A stretch of 64,000 bases of DNA from Acidithiobacillus sulfurivorans (GCF_018853815.1 NZ_JAAOMP010000013.1:1-64000), one strand, 5' to 3'. Positions 7,678 through 17,449 are shown, numbered from the stretch's first letter. The notes: a model not told the origin generated them from the letters alone. Translations and numbers: made by a program.

Positions 7678-9261
7678 GATACAGCCCGCCGAATGTTACG
7701 CCACCATACGCATGAGCATCTGAGTGAATGATTTATGTGGGGGTTGGCAGAGATGGGGCCAAAGTCCCAGAAAATGGTCGGAGAGGGCTTCGTCTGTAAT
7801 CAGTTTGCGGGCATCGGAGAAGGCAAAACTGGTCCGTTCCTTGACGATATGTCCGCGTTTGGGGTCCGCCGTGATCCGGTCGGCGTAAATCCAGGTCAGG
7901 GTCGTGGCGAGCAGGCAGAAATGGAGGTGGTTGGTGACGGCGTCGGCGGTACGGTTCTGGCTGCGGGCGCTCCCGATTTCCTGTTTGATTTCTTTGAAGC
8001 CGGCTTCGATTTTCCAGCGGGCACCATAGTATTCGACGATTTGGGTGACGGAGAGAGTCAGGTCCGTCGTGAAGAAAGCCACCCACTGGGTTTTGCGAAA
8101 GACCCAGACCACCCGCACCGGGCAGCGCAGGGTTTTGAGCAGACAGATCTGATCATAGGCGCGTATTTCCCGCGCTTTGCCATAAAGCTGGACCGTGTAC
8201 CTTTGCGCCCGCTCCCGCAAAGACGTCGCCAGCTCGGTCACCGAACCGCAACGATCCCCATATTTGCGGGGCCGACCCTTGGCAGTCGGGGCCGCATCCG
8301 GTGGTTCTGCATACAGGACGGTACTACTCCGCAAGCGGGACAACAGGTGGATGGACGGTTCCGCTGCATTCAGAGGCTTCCACAGCCCATTATTCCCGAA
8401 CCATCTGTCGCAGACGATCAGAGGAGAGTGGCTGCTGAAATGGGTGGCCACCTGCAGGATCATGGCTGCAGCCTGGGCCATTTTCGACTGAAAGATCGGC
8501 ACCTGTCCATGACAGCGGACGTTGATCTTGCCGGCCTCAATGTCCTTCTGCCGATGGTAGAAGCGACCGGCCAGCGGCAGGCAGGCCCAGCGGCCTTTGA
8601 TGGGCTTGAGCAGGCCGAGCATGACGATATTCTGTGCCCAGGGATAAGTGGGATGATTCACCTTGGCGGTATGATCGAAGAAAAAGCCGCAGCCGAAGAT
8701 CCGCTTGCCGGCTTTGTGGTTGAGGGTGTCATCGAGGGCCAGGATCAAGCGCCCATCGACCAGCGGGGACGGGATCAGATTCCAGGCAATCGGCCAGAGG
8801 CGATCCCAGGCCAGTTGGGTGGAGGCCATGAAGAGGTAGAAGCGGCGGGCGTTCACATCCAGACCGAACAGGGTCTGCAGGGAGCGCAACAGATTGGCGC
8901 TCATGGAAGAGGTGAAGGGCACTATGATAGCCAACAGGATGAAGGGGAACCATTGAGCCCGTTCGCGCCCTAGTCGCGAATCAGAAAATGCCGATTGGAA
9001 AGGGATGAGCAAATCGCGTAGCATGGACATCGAACAGGGCCTCTTGCGTTTTATAATCAGTGCGTTAACGATCACTCATTATATCACGGAAGGCGGTTCT
9101 GTTCACCTTTATCTAACTGATTCACAAGAAATAAAATAAAAAAACAGGGTAACCAAATAGCGCGTCATTAAGTATAATTAATGCACAAATAATAATATTT
9201 TATGGCCGGCTTTTTTGTTAACCCCACCGATTTCCCTCGTGGAAAAACGGTGAAACTTCAG
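7654..9261 (-). mobile_element. IS4-superfamily insertion sequence (about 1.6 kb)
   Basis: Bounded by imperfect inverted repeats: TTGAAGTTTCACCG followed by ATTTTCATGAG at the left (7654-7678) and, read on the minus strand from 9261, CTGAAGTTTCACCG followed by TTTTTCCACGAG. It contains one transposase gene on the minus strand. The flanks (CTCAAA on the left, TATTAAG on the right) show no target-site duplication, and the IS21 fragment on the left does not resume on the right. An adjacent deletion or recombination has therefore removed DNA since insertion. Confidence 0.75.
7696..9075 (-). CDS. IS4-superfamily (YREK) transposase
   Basis: Up to 459 residues; the start could be ATG 9075 or the internal ATG at 9030 (MSMLRDLLIP). 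DDE residues are seen as LALDDTLNHK (first Asp), VCDRWFGNNG (second Asp) and the C-terminal Y-x2-R-x3-E-x6-K signature in YYGARWKIE and AGFKEIK, which defines the IS4 superfamily. The reading frame is intact, so the enzyme may be active. It catalyses cut-and-paste transposition through a hairpin intermediate in related elements. The long frame on the opposite strand is only its shadow. Confidence 0.9.
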   Translation of the reverse strand: MIVNALIIKRKRPCSMSMLRDLLIPFQSAFSDSRLGRERAQWFPFILLAIIVPFTSSMSANLLRSLQTLFGLDVNARRFYLFMASTQLAWDRLWPIAWNLIPSPLVDGRLILALDDTLNHKAGKRIFGCGFFFDHTAKVNHPTYPWAQNIVMLGLLKPIKGRWACLPLAGRFYHRQKDIEAGKINVRCHGQVPIFQSKMAQAAAMILQVATHFSSHSPLIVCDRWFGNNGLWKPLNAAEPSIHLLSRLRSSTVLYAEPPDAAPTAKGRPRKYGDRCGSVTELATSLRERAQRYTVQLYGKAREIRAYDQICLLKTLRCPVRVVWVFRKTQWVAFFTTDLTLSVTQIVEYYGARWKIEAGFKEIKQEIGSARSQNRTADAVTNHLHFCLLATTLTWIYADRITADPKRGHIVKERTSFAFSDARKLITDEALSDHFLGLWPHLCQPPHKSFTQMLMRMVA

Positions 9262-9454
9262 TATTAAGAACTTTTTTAATAAATCGCAAACGACCTTGCT
9301 GAATGCCAAAAATGCGCTGGTCCAAATAACCACGAAAATCACAAGAGATTAAATTAGGAACATCGAAATTCTGCACAATTACGGTGCAACATCACCCATA
9401 TGGTGCAAGGATCTTAAAAGCGCACCAATTCACACGTTGAAGCTTACGATCAAT
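9262..9454. other. Short AT-rich gap between the insertion sequence and the large recombinase gene
   Basis: On the minus strand a short frame begins near 9376 (GTG) and runs into the right inverted end; it reads like protein (LISCDFRGYLDQRIF) but no family was recognised. It may be the 5' remnant of a gene cut by the element. No terminator was recognised after the recombinase gene. Confidence 0.35.
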
Positions 9455-12400
9455 TTACAACCCCGCCAAAACCATCGCCCCCATCACCATCAAATAACTG
9501 AACGCCGGGGACATGCCTTGCGCTTGCCGCCCTGCCCGCTCAAAAACTGGCTGGATCTGTAGCCAGGATGCTTCCGTACTCTCCCATTTTTCAAAAGCAT
9601 GCTTGACCTGAATCACATCCCGCTTGTTAAGATGTAGTGCTTCCCGCCAGGATTGCCGCCAACGGGAACGCTGCTTCTCATGATCAAAGCTCAGATAGCG
9701 GATATTACGCGGAGAAATGCCCAATTGCAGCAGTAGTTGCTTGTAGGCTTGCGCCAAAGCCACTTCCTTAGCATCATCCGGGGATTTCATCAGTAAAGAG
9801 CCAGGCTCACTGCGCCATGCTCTTTTCAGATAGGCATCCAACGTCCTGCGTAACAGTGCAGGATCTTTATCCATCATGGCCCAGAATCCTGGCAGCATGT
9901 TTTTTAGGTGTTCCTGATCGTTCCGGGTTAAGGGCCTGGGTGGCAAGGGTATTTTCAGCGTACCTTTGCCGAACTGCGGAATTTTAAGCGACTTGTGGCG
10001 CGGACCCATCCGACTTTTCAGCGCAAATATGTCCTGCGCTTTTCGCGCCATTCGGGCTAATTGCTGTGCGGTGTAGTCAACGTCTTCGGCTATGGGCTGC
10101 CAGAACATTTCGTCTCCCGCTTTTTGCGGATCAGCAATCGCTGCAGATTGGGTAAATCCTTGCAAGAGTAAATACCAAAGATTTTCCAGAATGCGGGTTT
10201 TGGACGCTCCTGCGGATTTAGCGGATGCTGTTTCAGAGGACACTGCTTGAAACATCCCGTCCTCCTGTAAAGATTCGGGGATCTGCAGGGTATCCGGCAT
10301 TTTGATCCGAAGCCGGGACAGCAGACCATCCATGCCTTCGTGCTTGTAGGCTCGATAGATGGTTTTCTCATGCAGTTGGCCTGCCAGTATTGCGAGCCAT
10401 TCACGGACCGAATGGGCCTCAGCTACCTGGGCGCGCAGATGCAAAGCCAGAATCAGATCCAGGTTATGCAGGTAGTGGTTCATACTGATTTCCGGACCGG
10501 AGTGTCCCAACAGCGCTGCTATGGCATAGAGCTGCTTGCGGGTAGCGTGATCGACGCCCAACAATCTTTGCCGAAATACCCGGGCGGAATTTTGTTCGCG
10601 CCGATATGGCAATGGTAAATGTTGCGGTTCAATATCTGCCAGCATCAACTTCCACAGTATCTGATTGGCAAAACTATGCCGCAAATGATGGAAATGCAAA
10701 CGCTGGTCGCCGGTGACCGCTCGCATATCAGCATGGATGCGGGACATCGCAGTTTCCTGAGCAATAGGATTATGACCAATCTCAGGCAGCACAAAGAGGT
10801 ATTCCTCACCCAAAACCGCGCCACTTTCTCCGCGATAGGCTATCCATTTACGCAGAAGTTCCAGCTCGTCATTCTCTAACAACACATCCAGTGGTAAAGC
10901 GCGCGTTGCATTACGGGTTTTCAGGCGCCGTTCACTGAATGGACGAATGAGCAATCTGGCCTGCCCTTCCAGATGACAGTCGGTCATGCGCAGACGCAAC
11001 ACTTCCATGCGTCGCAAACCACAGCGATAGCCCAAAATGGCGACCAGGGTGAGCAGATCGGGAAGCTGGTGATGATGCAGTGCATGCCTTCCATCCTGAA
11101 GGCGTTTTTTCAGGCAAACGTACTCCACCTCGCTGATGACCCGTGCGTCCGGAATCACATCCATCTGAAACCCACCCAGATCCTGAAGCAGCAATGGGTC
11201 TACCCCCTGACGCTCCACCAGAAACTGATGCCATTCCCGAATGGCCCGAATCAAATGAACTCTCTGGTGTACAGTATCGACCTGTTCCAGAAGGTCTTCA
11301 TAAAGTTGGCGCCAGGACGGATCACCGAAACTTTCCACCAACGGGGTGTTTTCCAGCACCTGTAGCATCAAGGCAGCAAGACGGCTGACATAGCGGCGAA
11401 TGGTCGTCATCTCCAAACGATGGCGATAGGATGAGCCTTCTTTCAATAAATGTACGGCCCAGGCAAACATGCGTTGCCCCAGGGGATCCGAAACATTCTC
11501 CTGCTCCAGAGAGTCCTTGAGCAGCTTTAGGGCATTGGGACGATTTTTGGCCCGTAGGGCCTGCCGCAGCGCCCGCAGCCAGGCGACCGTCACGACCCCT
11601 TCCACGACTTCAGGGGCGGATTCCAACGCCGCGTCCGCTTTATTCGGTATGATTTCCTTTGCCCCGGAAATTTCGGCCTGAGGCCCTTCAGAATAGCCAT
11701 GAATGCGCCACCAACATTTACGGTCCAAGGCATGGGCATCCAGATCTCCCAAGGCATAAGCACCCAAAAATTGCGGTAATTCCAGGCGCGCTGCTTGTGT
11801 CATGCCTCTGAACAATGCCCTGATTTGGAGATGCCGTCGTCCTATCCGGGGCCATTTACGCAAGGGTAACGTCATGATTCGTTGTATTTCTTGCGCGGAT
11901 ATTCCCGAGGTCCGTTGCTGTACCATGTTTTCTGCATTATCAGGTCGTGGAAATACCTGCAGATAGCGCAAAATCAGGATTTCCGAAAATGGATCAGGAA
12001 ACCAGCGACGCAAACGCACACCACCCCGAGACATGGGTATTTGCAGATCCCAGAATGTGAGTCCTGCTGATTCGAAGTGGACCAGCGCGCACCGCCCACG
12101 CAACATAGACAACAGGCGCTTTAATGCCGCCATTTCCCCTAAGCCACCAAAAAGTAGCGCTGCCAGCAGGATTTCTCCCTCACAATAAGCCTGGCTTTCC
12201 TCGCTGGCCCCATCCCGCCTCGGGTGCCCTTGCTGCATGGCCTGTTTAAGCAGCGTTCTGGCATTGCAGACCTGTTGGTAATCCGCTAAGGCTTGCTGGC
12301 GAAAGGGTGTCGCTTCGCGTTCCAGCATCATCGGCACGGCCGGTGGGCACCAGGTCCATAAAGATGCCTGATTCCCACGCCGAATCAGCAGACTAAAATA

Positions 12401-12826
12401 TTGCAAACATTTGGCCTGAGCCCGCAGCCGGGATTTGAGTCCGGATTTGAGTCCGGATTTGATGTCTGCACTTTGTTTTTCGCCCCCAGCCGGAGCATAG
12501 GTTTCCAGGATCCGGTCATGCAGCGCGGTAGCCAGGGACTCCCGATTCTCATCGGATACCGAAGAATAGGTTACGTCTCCCTGCAGATTATTGAGAAAGG
12601 TTCTATAAGGCAGTCCTTCAGCTCTTCTCTTTCCGGCATATGCCGAATCGCTTTCCCGCAAAAGCCATAGCTCGTACTCTCTGATTTCTGCCTCGCCAAA
12701 CAGAAACTGTCCACGTTTGGCAGCCGGTATCTGCAGCATTTCCTGACAAATTTCCTTAAAAGAGGCTGTCGGGAGGGGAGGTTTGGGTGTTGCAACATTC
12801 AGGGATGCGTTTGCTTCTTCCATCAT
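9455..12826 (-). CDS. Very large tyrosine-recombinase-like protein (1123 residues)
   Basis: Start chosen at ATG 12826, which overlaps the stop of the upstream gene in ATGA; an upstream in-frame extension would run inside that gene. A tyrosine-recombinase domain lies at about residues 580-795: YRCGLRRMEVLRL (catalytic Arg I), then HFHHLRHSFAN (His-x-x-Arg box), then LLGHSGPEISMNHYLH (His and nucleophile Tyr). All main catalytic residues seem present. Both the N-terminal ~570 residues and the C-terminal ~320 residues are unassigned, which is unusual because most integrases are 300-450 residues. A 12-bp sequence is tandemly repeated near 12430-12463 and encodes SGLKSGLKS. Paired, overlapping giant recombinase genes recall multi-gene recombinase modules (Tn554 TnpA/TnpB, recombinase-in-trio, gamma-mobile-trio islands), but assignment to any of these is not established. 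Confidence 0.8.
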   Translation of the reverse strand: MMEEANASLNVATPKPPLPTASFKEICQEMLQIPAAKRGQFLFGEAEIREYELWLLRESDSAYAGKRRAEGLPYRTFLNNLQGDVTYSSVSDENRESLATALHDRILETYAPAGGEKQSADIKSGLKSGLKSRLRAQAKCLQYFSLLIRRGNQASLWTWCPPAVPMMLEREATPFRQQALADYQQVCNARTLLKQAMQQGHPRRDGASEESQAYCEGEILLAALLFGGLGEMAALKRLLSMLRGRCALVHFESAGLTFWDLQIPMSRGGVRLRRWFPDPFSEILILRYLQVFPRPDNAENMVQQRTSGISAQEIQRIMTLPLRKWPRIGRRHLQIRALFRGMTQAARLELPQFLGAYALGDLDAHALDRKCWWRIHGYSEGPQAEISGAKEIIPNKADAALESAPEVVEGVVTVAWLRALRQALRAKNRPNALKLLKDSLEQENVSDPLGQRMFAWAVHLLKEGSSYRHRLEMTTIRRYVSRLAALMLQVLENTPLVESFGDPSWRQLYEDLLEQVDTVHQRVHLIRAIREWHQFLVERQGVDPLLLQDLGGFQMDVIPDARVISEVEYVCLKKRLQDGRHALHHHQLPDLLTLVAILGYRCGLRRMEVLRLRMTDCHLEGQARLLIRPFSERRLKTRNATRALPLDVLLENDELELLRKWIAYRGESGAVLGEEYLFVLPEIGHNPIAQETAMSRIHADMRAVTGDQRLHFHHLRHSFANQILWKLMLADIEPQHLPLPYRREQNSARVFRQRLLGVDHATRKQLYAIAALLGHSGPEISMNHYLHNLDLILALHLRAQVAEAHSVREWLAILAGQLHEKTIYRAYKHEGMDGLLSRLRIKMPDTLQIPESLQEDGMFQAVSSETASAKSAGASKTRILENLWYLLLQGFTQSAAIADPQKAGDEMFWQPIAEDVDYTAQQLARMARKAQDIFALKSRMGPRHKSLKIPQFGKGTLKIPLPPRPLTRNDQEHLKNMLPGFWAMMDKDPALLRRTLDAYLKRAWRSEPGSLLMKSPDDAKEVALAQAYKQLLLQLGISPRNIRYLSFDHEKQRSRWRQSWREALHLNKRDVIQVKHAFEKWESTEASWLQIQPVFERAGRQAQGMSPAFSYLMVMGAMVLAGL

Positions 12827-15540
12827 TTTCGTCGTTTGGCTACTCTGGTTGGCAAGGGCAATGACCGGAAACCCAAGATATTCAGCATCGACTCCAGATG
12901 CGGCTTCAGCAGATTCACATAGGCTCGAGCCGACTGACTGGAGTAGCGGCTCCAGGGAGATTCTCCGGTATACCAATGTCCCATGAAGGCATCGACCACT
13001 TCGGCCGGGCAATCCTGTTCCAACAGATAACTACGGCAGAATCGCCGATGACTGTTCACAGGCATATCCGCATCGAAAAGCGATTGCAGTGCAGGACGCA
13101 GGTCCTTTGGACACAAGCGTGTTATCACCCGACCTTTCATCAGAAAATTGCTGCCAGAAATCCTGTCGCGGACATGTGAATTCTCCAACCATTTTTTCTG
13201 TTGCGTGGCCAGATCCCATTGCCTCTGCAATTGCTGAAGCAGATCCGGGGGTAACCAGAGCAGGCGCAGATGCGACCGATCCCGCGTCGATTTATCCTGA
13301 TGAACGATAAAGCCCGAGGCAGTTCCTTCTGCGGGATGTTCCGGAAAGGGCGTACAAATCACCCGCGAAGCCGTGGCATAGGCAAAATACAACCAGGTGT
13401 AGAGCGTGTAGTCGTTGTAATAGGCATTCCAGTCTGCACGCAGCTTGGGGGAATCGTTGCCAAGAGCCTGGATCGCCTGGACTTGCTGATCCAGACGATC
13501 CTGCAAGCGTTTTATTCCTGTCTGAATGCTTTCTATCCTGGGACGAAACAGGGAACCCAGATAGCCTGAATCATCCGCTGGCAATGCCTCAACGGAACCG
13601 GCCAACAAGGAACGGCTGCCATAGGTTTCCTGCAACACCTGGACATAGCGCGCCACCAGACTTTTCTGGGTGAGTGTCGTATAAAAACGCCGTACCTGAC
13701 CGAGGCGCTGTTTTTTAGGAAAAACCAGTTCTGTTTCCCCGATGTCTCCGCGACCCGCGCATCGGTACCAGAGATAATTTTCCACACGGGTCAGGGTGAG
13801 ATAGCCAGAGGGGTCAACCATTCGTAAATATTCCTGGATCTCTCGCTGCCGCTTGCGCTTCCCCCCTGTGAACAGGTGCATTTTGGAGAGGTTTGTATCT
13901 GAGTAATGTTTTAGTAGCTGCTCCAGATATTTGCCACAGCCCGTCACATCCGGCAGGCATAAAATGGAGTCCTGGATATCCGCACACAAGCTCTGTGCCT
14001 CAGCAGATTGACTGTGCCAACTGCTGGGAGGCTCGATTTTGACATACCATGTACCCCATTGCTCCACTTCTCCCGGTTGATAGGCAAAATGATGGTGTTC
14101 TTTGATATGGCCTCGGCTTTTGACCAGTTTCAGCTGATAACATTTTTCGAAGCCAACGCCGGTTCCGAGTAAAACAAACAAGATAACGAGACTCTGTGCG
14201 TGCAATGATGACTTCAGGCAGCTTTTTTTGAGGACCCCGGGGAAAGCCTCGGCCATTGCACGACGTAACCTGCGGATGGCGGTATCCGTCAACTGTTCAT
14301 AATCCCAGAGGAAAAGCTGGTTTTGCAGAGCCTCCGCCCGAACTCGACCCTGCAATGCCGTCGTCAGCAGATTAGCCGCACCACCACCGGATTTACGGGA
14401 ACAGATGGACAATTCCTCGACAAAAGCCTCACCCAGATTTTCATCGACATCAATGTCATACTCCAGCTGATAGCGGACCGCATCACCCGGCTTGCTGCCT
14501 AAACTGCCAGCCGCTTCGGCCCTTTTGCGAAGGGGGCGCTGAGGTTTGTGAGGATCTTGAAAATCTGGCTCGATCGATTCTTGATCCAGATCCATAAGAG
14601 GCAGGTACCCCGCGATACTTTCCTTTTTGCCCCTACCGTGAGTCAACCGTTCCGTTGGCTGATGGCAGTCATAGGCGGTAGCCAGCATATAGATGAAGCC
14701 TTGCAGGTGGCTCCGCAGGGAGGAATAACCGGATTTGCGCAACAGTTCATTCAAATCTTCGTCATACTCGTTTTCCTCCTCCCACTCATCTTCATCATCC
14801 TGTTCCTTTTGAGCGTCTTTCTTTTTGCCCTTGGTAAAGAGCTGCCAGGCATTATAAATCGATTCCGCCAGTTCCTGAGGAACGCGTTCAGGATGCAACA
14901 GTTCTGCCGAAATCCCTGCACGACGCACAGAAATTTCCCGTAAAAAAATACCTGCCCGGTAGGTATAACCCAAAATATCGTCGTAGGGGGCTGAAGTAAC
15001 ACTTGCAAAGTCATAGAACCGTTCTTTGTTCCTGGCGATTAAGCGCAGATGCGCCAGAAGTACATGTCCCTGCAATAAATACCAGTCATCCTGTTGGCCT
15101 GAGTCAGTTTTCCACCACAGGAGCGCATAGAGTGGATGAGATTTGGTACAAACACCTGACAAGGGAGACTTATGGGGATTTTTTGCATATTCAGAGGGAG
15201 GAATAACCTCTGGTTCCTGGCGTTGAATCCATTCAAGCAACAGGGGCCACTGCGACATTTCCACCGGCGGCGCTGTCAAAAATTCCGTCGAATCAATCAG
15301 GTCAAGGATTGAGCGCAGATTTTCTGCAACAATAGTCAACTCCCGTAACGTGCCATAGACCCCAATATCCCGAAACAGGGCCAACAGAGCAGCGGCCGAA
15401 ATGGTCGGGTCTTTTTCAGCAGCTTCCATGCAACGCTGGAATTCCGGGCAGTCCCGGGGCGCAACCGCTGCGGACTTTTTTCCACCTGGCTTTTTGAGCT
15501 GGGGCGAACGAGAGAGGCTTGCGTTTTCTGCATCAGTCAT
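12823..15540 (-). CDS. Large integrase-like protein with divergent tyrosine-recombinase C-terminus (905 residues)
   Basis: The C-terminal ~190 residues look like a divergent tyrosine recombinase: ATASRVI near 724 (Arg I), HQDKSTRDRS near 745 (catalytic Lys region), NSHRRFCRSYL near 830 in place of the usual L-R-H box, and MGHWYTGESPWSRYSS near 850-865 (His and Tyr). In the His-Arg box the order is altered, so activity is uncertain. Residues ~240-270 form a Lys/Asp/Glu-rich linker (KKKDAQKEQDDEDEWEEEN). The rest has no recognised domain. The gene is first of a two-gene unit; its stop overlaps the start of the 1123-residue recombinase by 4 bp. The pair probably acts together, for example as subunits that recognise two different att half-sites. 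That role is inference. Confidence 0.75.
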   Translation of the reverse strand: MTDAENASLSRSPQLKKPGGKKSAAVAPRDCPEFQRCMEAAEKDPTISAAALLALFRDIGVYGTLRELTIVAENLRSILDLIDSTEFLTAPPVEMSQWPLLLEWIQRQEPEVIPPSEYAKNPHKSPLSGVCTKSHPLYALLWWKTDSGQQDDWYLLQGHVLLAHLRLIARNKERFYDFASVTSAPYDDILGYTYRAGIFLREISVRRAGISAELLHPERVPQELAESIYNAWQLFTKGKKKDAQKEQDDEDEWEEENEYDEDLNELLRKSGYSSLRSHLQGFIYMLATAYDCHQPTERLTHGRGKKESIAGYLPLMDLDQESIEPDFQDPHKPQRPLRKRAEAAGSLGSKPGDAVRYQLEYDIDVDENLGEAFVEELSICSRKSGGGAANLLTTALQGRVRAEALQNQLFLWDYEQLTDTAIRRLRRAMAEAFPGVLKKSCLKSSLHAQSLVILFVLLGTGVGFEKCYQLKLVKSRGHIKEHHHFAYQPGEVEQWGTWYVKIEPPSSWHSQSAEAQSLCADIQDSILCLPDVTGCGKYLEQLLKHYSDTNLSKMHLFTGGKRKRQREIQEYLRMVDPSGYLTLTRVENYLWYRCAGRGDIGETELVFPKKQRLGQVRRFYTTLTQKSLVARYVQVLQETYGSRSLLAGSVEALPADDSGYLGSLFRPRIESIQTGIKRLQDRLDQQVQAIQALGNDSPKLRADWNAYYNDYTLYTWLYFAYATASRVICTPFPEHPAEGTASGFIVHQDKSTRDRSHLRLLWLPPDLLQQLQRQWDLATQQKKWLENSHVRDRISGSNFLMKGRVITRLCPKDLRPALQSLFDADMPVNSHRRFCRSYLLEQDCPAEVVDAFMGHWYTGESPWSRYSSQSARAYVNLLKPHLESMLNILGFRSLPLPTRVAKRRK

Positions 15541-16010
15541 TACATTGCCTTTCTATCTCCCCAGAATGCATCCGCTATTATGTTGCTACGGATACCATCA
15601 ATGGGCAACCACAGGACTATCATCAGAATTGACGTTCATAAATCAACCTGTTGGCTATTCGGATTGATATGCAGGCACGGCGTTGCGCCATCAAGCACCT
15701 GCGAATTTATCTGTCATCAAAAACGATCTTAACCTTGCGCCTGGAACACCATGTCCGCTTTTTCGTAATGGCTGTACGGGCAGTGCGCATCCCCCGTAAG
15801 CTCCACCAGCCGGACCGACTAATTTTGTCTAGATTGATATTTATCAATGTGTCCGCGTGTTGACTGACCTAAACTCATCAGAAGCAGTGATTGGAGAAAA
15901 AACTATCACCACCATGCTTAAAAAACCGTCGCGAAATAGGCGAGTGAGTATACGCGTTGGCATCTGCGCCACTTAAAAGCTGCGGTAAAATTCATAAATG
16001 GAGAGATGTT
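15541..16010. other. Intergenic region upstream of the large recombinase pair
   Basis: About 470 bases without a supported gene; the only frame of note (15651-15863, plus strand, 70 codons) has no family resemblance or ribosome binding site. The region must contain the promoter of the minus-strand recombinase pair and of the plus-strand exported protein. It could also be an element boundary, but no inverted or direct repeat of convincing length was seen. Confidence 0.4.
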
Positions 16011-16550
16011 ATGAACCGAAGACAGTTATTGAAGTCGATATTGTCGGCACTGGCTATAGCGGGTTATGTGCAGTCGGACCGAGCCATTGCCTCGGGTATG
16101 GGTGGCATGATGAGAGGTAATGCGTCTGAAGATGATGGAATGCGCGCCATGATGTCGCCGGAGAATCGCGGCCCCATGGGAACAGGGATGGAGTTGTTTC
16201 AGGTACATGCGGAGGTTCATCGCAAAGTGACCTTTTTGCCGGATGGGATACACGCAGTCACCATTTCAGCCGTGCCACATACAGTTGCTTTACTCCAGGC
16301 GCATGTGACTCAGATGTATCAGCGCCTCGCGGAAGACCAACCCTTCCCATATCCGGCCAGTCGAAGCGTTCCAGTCATGTTCGCCCATCCGACGCTATAC
16401 CAGAGAAAACTGGACTATCTGAAAGATGGGGTGGCAATAACAGAGACATCATCGGATCCAGAAATGATCCAGGTGATTCATGCCCACGCGCGTGAGATTA
16501 CGCGCTTTGTCAAAGAGGGCATGCCCGCGATGCTGCGAGGAATGATGTAA
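16011..16550 (+). CDS. Exported Met/His-containing protein of unknown function
   Basis: 179 residues from ATG 16011, which has GGAGAGA about 6 bases upstream. The N-terminus NRRQLLKSILSALAIAG has the twin-Arg start and hydrophobic core of a Tat or Sec signal, so the protein is probably periplasmic. The mature N-terminal part is Met/Gly-rich (MGGMMRG, ENRGPMGTGM). The rest contains two related halves: FQVHAEVHRKVTFLPDGI with HVTQMYQRL, then YLKDGVAITETSSDP with HAHAREITRFVKEGM. This matches a poorly described family often found near metal and sulfur genes. The His and Met content suggests metal contact, but no binding site is proven. A truncated relative lies at 17.45 kb. Confidence 0.7.
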   Translation: MNRRQLLKSILSALAIAGYVQSDRAIASGMGGMMRGNASEDDGMRAMMSPENRGPMGTGMELFQVHAEVHRKVTFLPDGIHAVTISAVPHTVALLQAHVTQMYQRLAEDQPFPYPASRSVPVMFAHPTLYQRKLDYLKDGVAITETSSDPEMIQVIHAHAREITRFVKEGMPAMLRGMM

Positions 16551-16594
16551 GCGGTTATTTCGGATTGATTAACTGAGCCTGTGGTGTTACAGAT

Positions 16595-16622
16595 CCTCAA
16601 GCCTAATCCGCGTTGCTTGAGG
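16595..16622 (+). terminator. Hairpin downstream of the exported-protein gene
   Basis: CCTCAAGC (16595-16602) pairs perfectly with GCTTGAGG (16615-16622). No run of T follows, so intrinsic termination is doubtful. Confidence 0.3.
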
Positions 16623-16745
16623 TGCGGTAGGTCCATACATGCCTACATCAGCTAAAATTGATTTTTCTCAATGCAGCTCTGTAGTACCTGCAGGATACTC
16701 CTTGCCAAGGATGTTCTCGTGAGCATCAGGTCAAGGAGATATGTC

Positions 16746-17439
16746 ATGTTTTTTCGACAAATATTTCACGAGGAAAGTAGTACTTAATACCTAAATTCTC
16801 GCTGACAGTACCTGGCGCGATGCGGTAGTCATTGATGCCGTGGCAGATAGCAGCGACGAAATTCTGCAAATTTTGCGTGAGCAGGATTTACAGCTCACCC
16901 ATATTCTGGAAACCCATTTACATGCCGATCACATCAGCGCTGCCCGTAAATTGCAAGAGCAAAGCGGCGCACAAGTGGCTTTAAGTAATAAAGCCCACGC
17001 AGATTGTGCCGATATTGCTGTAGAAGATGGAGATTTTCTGGTGCTGGGAGATGAAGTGATCCGGGTCATCAGTACCCCAGGACATACACCGGAATCCCTG
17101 AGTTTCCGCTGGTACGACCGCGTGTTTACCGGCGATGCCCTCTTGATTGGCGGTTGTGGCCGCACAGATTTTCAAGGTGGTGATGCCGGTACGCTGTACG
17201 ACAGCATCACTTCAAAACTGTTCACGCTGCCCGAGGAGACCCTGGTTTACCCTGGCCATGACTATCACGGACGTTGGGTAAGCTGTATTGCTGAAGAAAT
17301 CCCAAGTAATCAGCGTCTTGGGGGTAAATCACGAGAAGAATTTATCGCCATCATGACGGCTCTGGATTTACCGGATCCCCAACTCATTGATGTGGCCGTC
17401 CCGGCAAATCGTCTGTGTGGCGCAATTTCTTCAATTTAA
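16746..17439 (+). pseudogene. ETHE1-like persulfide dioxygenase, decayed at the 5' end
   Basis: A good Shine-Dalgarno (AAGGAG) precedes ATG 16746, which reads MFFRQIFHEESST, the usual start of this family, and then hits TAA. From about 16810 a different frame continues with ADSTWRDAVVIDAV and the complete metallo-beta-lactamase core: THLHADHISA (metal ligands), PGHTPESLSF, GDALLIGGCGRTDFQGG and VYPGHDYHGR. Where the family has Tyr-Thr-Tyr, the sequence has two TAA codons and a 1-base shift, so full-length protein cannot be made. The intact enzyme oxidises glutathione persulfide to sulfite with Fe(II) and O2. A restart at GTG 16840 would give 199 residues but loses the first strand of the fold. 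Confidence 0.75.
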
Positions 17440-17449
17440 GGAGTATCCA

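Noticed and set aside
7735-8973. Long plus-strand frame (412 codons) over the transposase gene
   Set aside because: It is antisense to a transposase with clear DDE and YREK motifs and has no family resemblance.
12429-12463. Tandem 12-bp repeat in the large recombinase gene
   Set aside because: Only about two and a half copies, in frame, encoding SGLKSGLKS; slippage variation rather than a CRISPR or regulatory repeat.
15651-15863. Plus-strand frame of 70 codons upstream of the exported protein
   Set aside because: No ribosome site, no family resemblance, and basic/hydrophobic composition typical of chance frames.
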